16,176 nt of DNA, taken from the NCBI GenBank assembly GCA_028065135.1, contig JAPTWR010000045.1:1-16176 (forward strand). The letters run 5' to 3'. The notes below the pieces were generated by a model. That model saw nothing but the letters and a program-made list of their open reading frames with translations, was not told where the DNA came from and searched no databases. Shown here piece by piece: positions 13,865 to 16,176 of this stretch; position 1 is the first letter of the stretch; the number at the start of each line of letters is the position of its first letter. The DNA comes from Acidithiobacillus sp. (GTDB lineage Bacteria; Pseudomonadota; Gammaproteobacteria; Acidithiobacillales; Acidithiobacillaceae). The position numbers were made by a program, and so were the translations under genes.

Positions 13865-13899
13865 AAACCGCAATCAGGTCCGCGTGCGTCCGTATACCT
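13865..13899 (+). promoter_or_regulatory. Conserved upstream box, copy 7 (trbD-trbE)
   Basis: It reads AAACCGCAATCAGGTCCG, then CGTGC GTCCG and TATACCT. The core has AATC in place of GATC, and the GTCCG pair is exact. It is 55 bp before the ATG at 13927. TATACC is a good -10 candidate. Confidence 0.65.
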
Positions 13900-13926
13900 G
13901 ACAGAAACATTTATTTGGAGACCGGA

Positions 13927-14232
13927 ATGGACACAACCACAAAGCAGGAAATCACCATCCACCAGGCGCTGCACCAGCCCATTCTGGTCATGGGTGGCGA
14001 GCGCAATCTGGTCATGATGCTGGGCGTCATCGCCGGCGTGTTCATCTTTTCCTTAGCGCAACTCTGGGCCGCCGTGATCGGCATCCTGCTTTGGGTTTTC
14101 GGGCAATGGGGCCTAGCGGAACTAGCGAAGTACGACCCCATGCTGAGTAAAACCGGGAAACGCCACATGAAGTACAAAAAATACTATCCGGCTTCGGCAA
14201 CACCTTTCGCGCCGAATCGCGTCATCAAATAA
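13927..14232 (+). CDS. trbD: Conjugal transfer protein TrbD (VirB3 family)
   Basis: A 101-aa inner-membrane protein of the VirB3/TrbD family, which works with TrbE in pilus biogenesis. The N-terminal motif ITIHQALHQPILVMGGERNLVM is characteristic of TrbD. One hydrophobic region, probably a hairpin of two segments, spans about residues 29-63 (MLGVIAGVFIFSLAQLWAAVIGILLW as two stretches). A basic tail follows (KTGKRHMKYKKYY). The ATG at 13927 is preferred over the TTG at 13915, because TTGGAG (13915-13920) serves as its ribosome binding site. trbE follows after 17 nt. Confidence 0.92.
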   Translation: MDTTTKQEITIHQALHQPILVMGGERNLVMMLGVIAGVFIFSLAQLWAAVIGILLWVFGQWGLAELAKYDPMLSKTGKRHMKYKKYYPASATPFAPNRVIK

Positions 14233-14249
14233 TCACAGGAGACTAAACC

Positions 14250-16176
14250 ATGCGTTCATTGAAAGAGTTTCGCAACAAAGCCTACGGACTGCCTGACCTG
14301 CTGCCCTGGGCGGCACTGGTAGACAACGGCGTCGTCCTCAACAAGAACGGCAGTCTCATGGCCGGGTTTTATTACACCGGCCCCGACCTGGACTCGGCGA
14401 CGAATGCGGAACTGGCGGCCATGTCCAAACGCATCAATACCGCGCTGTCCCTGGGGGATGGATGGGTGCTGAACTGCGACGCCATCCGTATCCCGGCGCC
14501 GGGCTATGCCGCGGAAGCGAACTTCCCGGATCGCACCACGCGCCTGATCGATGATGTCCGGCGCGTGCGCTTCGAGTCCGAAAGCGCGGGCTACACCAGC
14601 CGCTTCGTGCTGACGGTGACGTATTTCCAGGCCCCGGATGCCGCCACCAAGGCCGGATCCTTTCTGGTGGATGGCGAGGAAAAGAGCACCCCAGGCGGCA
14701 ATAACCTCAAGCGCTTCAAGGAACGCATCAAGGAGATACAGGGACGGCTTTCGGGTTTCCTCAAAATCCGCCGTATGGAAGACATCCTGGACGAGCGCAC
14801 CGGAGAAATCATCAACAGCGAAATTCTGCAATACCTGGAGTATTGCGTGAGCTTCCGCAACCGGCCCTTTCGGCTCTCCATGGTCCCCATGTATCTGGAC
14901 TCGGTGCTGGGCCGGCACGAACTGGTGACCGGATTCAATCCGCGAATCGACACCCAGGCCATCGCCTGCCTCGCCATTGAAGGATTCCCGGCCATGACCT
15001 CGCCGGGCATTCTGGATTTTCTGTCCAGGCTACCCGTCAGCTACCGCTGGTCCAACCGCTTCATTTATCTGGATCCGATTCAGGCCGAGAAGGAGATCAA
15101 CCGGTATCGGTCACGCTGGAGCCAGAAGCGGAAATCAGCTCTCAATGTCGTCCGGGAGAGTCAGGGCGGGCAGGCCACGCACATCAACATCCACGCCGAT
15201 CAGCAGACGAACGATACCGTGGTTGCCATGGCGGAGGCGTCCAGCGGCGCGGTGCGCTTCGGGTACTACACCAGCGTCATCCTGCTGGCGCATGAAAGCG
15301 AGAAGGTGGTCATGGACACGGCGAGCGAAGTCCAGAAGGTCATCGAAAACGCGGGTTTCGGAGTTCGCATTGAGGACGTGAACGCGGTGGAGGCATTGAT
15401 GGGCTCCATGCCGGGCAACGTCTACGCCAACGTCCGGCGGCCCCTGATCCACACATTGAATCTGGCACATCTGCTGCCCTTCACCAGCGTCTGGCCGGGT
15501 CCTGACGAAAACGCCTGCCCGTTCTATCCACCGCACAGCGCGGTCTTGATGCACGCCAATACGGACGGCAGTACGCCGTTTCGCATTTCGCTTCATGCGG
15601 GGGACATTGGGCATAGCATGATTCTCGGCCCTACCGGCATGGGTAAAAGTACCCTTCTGGCAATGGTGGTAGCACAACAGTTCCGTTACCCCAACGCCCA
15701 GGTCTTCGCGTTCGACAAGGGGTATTCCATGCTGCCCCTGGTCTCCGCCGCCGGTGGTCAGCACTACGATACCGCCGGCGACGCCCATGATCTGGCGTTT
15801 TGTCCCTTGGGCATGGTGGACAAGCCTTCGGAGCAGTCCTGGGCGGCGGAGTGGGTCGAGGGACTGGTGATATTGCAAGGTATCGCCGTCACCCCCCGCA
15901 TGCGCGATGAAATCTATCGCACCGTCGTCCAGTTAGGATCCAGCACGACGGAAATGCGGCAGCGGACCATGGGGTCATTGGTCACGATCATCCAGGACGA
16001 CAATCTCCGCGGCGCCCTCGGTTACTACACGCTGAAAGGCCCCGCCGGACACCTGCTGGACGCCGAGAGCGACGGCCTGGGCGATGACATCTTCCAGGTC
16101 TTCGAGATGGAGCACCTGATGAACCTGGGCGAAAAAATCCTGTTGCCCACGCTCCTGTATCTCTTCCATCGCATCG
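14250..16176 (+). CDS. trbE: Conjugal transfer ATPase TrbE (VirB4 family), 3' end outside the window
   Basis: TrbE/VirB4 is the large ATPase that energises pilus assembly at the inner membrane. The frame is open from ATG 14250 (CAGGAG at 14235-14240) to the window end, 642 codons. The N-terminus RSLKEFRNKAYGLPDLLPWA and the repeated GRHELVTGFNPRIDTQAIACL region are typical of TrbE. Walker A is GPTGMGKST at about residues 460-468 (Lys466). The last visible residues LLPTLLYLFHRI come just before the expected Walker B of the family, which is therefore not in view. Members are usually ~800-850 aa, so about a fifth to a quarter is missing. It is co-transcribed with trbD (17-nt gap). Confidence 0.95.
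   Translation, partial: MRSLKEFRNKAYGLPDLLPWAALVDNGVVLNKNGSLMAGFYYTGPDLDSATNAELAAMSKRINTALSLGDGWVLNCDAIRIPAPGYAAEANFPDRTTRLIDDVRRVRFESESAGYTSRFVLTVTYFQAPDAATKAGSFLVDGEEKSTPGGNNLKRFKERIKEIQGRLSGFLKIRRMEDILDERTGEIINSEILQYLEYCVSFRNRPFRLSMVPMYLDSVLGRHELVTGFNPRIDTQAIACLAIEGFPAMTSPGILDFLSRLPVSYRWSNRFIYLDPIQAEKEINRYRSRWSQKRKSALNVVRESQGGQATHINIHADQQTNDTVVAMAEASSGAVRFGYYTSVILLAHESEKVVMDTASEVQKVIENAGFGVRIEDVNAVEALMGSMPGNVYANVRRPLIHTLNLAHLLPFTSVWPGPDENACPFYPPHSAVLMHANTDGSTPFRISLHAGDIGHSMILGPTGMGKSTLLAMVVAQQFRYPNAQVFAFDKGYSMLPLVSAAGGQHYDTAGDAHDLAFCPLGMVDKPSEQSWAAEWVEGLVILQGIAVTPRMRDEIYRTVVQLGSSTTEMRQRTMGSLVTIIQDDNLRGALGYYTLKGPAGHLLDAESDGLGDDIFQVFEMEHLMNLGEKILLPTLLYLFHRI

Noticed and set aside
14256..15878. 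Minus-strand open frames opposite trbE
   Set aside because: The sense strand is a continuous, clearly recognisable TrbE with Walker A; the antisense frames are GC-rich shadows.
1..16176. tRNA or rRNA genes, integrase, attachment sites, origin of transfer
   Set aside because: No cloverleaf, rRNA segment, recombinase frame or recognisable nic region was seen; an oriT would be expected upstream of the window.

Overview
The window is about 16 kb of a conjugative element with RP4 (IncP)-type tra and trb genes. Every convincing gene is on the + strand. Reading left to right: the 3' end of a large lysine/glutamate-rich protein (in RP4-like elements the relaxase gene traI lies upstream of traG, so this may be a relaxase tail); a frameshifted outer-membrane barrel pseudogene; a 58-residue membrane protein; traG (VirD4 coupling ATPase); traF (pilin-processing peptidase/cyclase); an intact outer-membrane barrel gene; an autotransporter-like gene; a second, degenerate VirD4/TraG paralogue; a three-gene overlapping operon (118-aa acidic protein, 554-aa exported Gln/Ala-rich protein, trbB); trbC (pilin); trbD; and the first three quarters of trbE. 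The GC-rich codon use, RP4-type transfer genes and many surface proteins suggest a proteobacterial plasmid or integrative conjugative element. An acidophile such as Acidithiobacillus is my guess from general resemblance only; nothing in the window proves the host.

The layout is modular. Most genes or small operons sit in a unit of conserved upstream box, ribosome binding site, gene and GC-rich hairpin terminator. The box (AAAnCGCGATCAGGTCC, five bases, GTCCG, then a TAnAnnT-like -10) occurs seven times, usually 55-64 bp before the start codon. It precedes trbC, trbD-trbE and the operon containing trbB, and also all the barrel/autotransporter genes and the degenerate TraG paralogue. This argues that the uncharacterised surface proteins are expressed together with the mating apparatus.

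The core genes make a coherent machine. TraG would pass the DNA-relaxase complex to the channel. TrbB and TrbE are the energising ATPases. TrbC is the prepilin, whose C-terminal Gly-Ala junction fits trimming and head-to-tail cyclisation by TraF. TrbD is the small inner-membrane partner of TrbE.

Three observations stand out. (1) The seven-copy box looks like an undescribed regulon signal. (2) A 176-bp non-coding element with 21-bp perfect terminal inverted repeats has inserted into a rho-independent terminator and duplicated exactly its 9-nt loop. (3) A TraG paralogue lacks the membrane anchor, the Walker A lysine and the Walker B glutamate, which suggests a pseudo-ATPase kept for a non-catalytic role.
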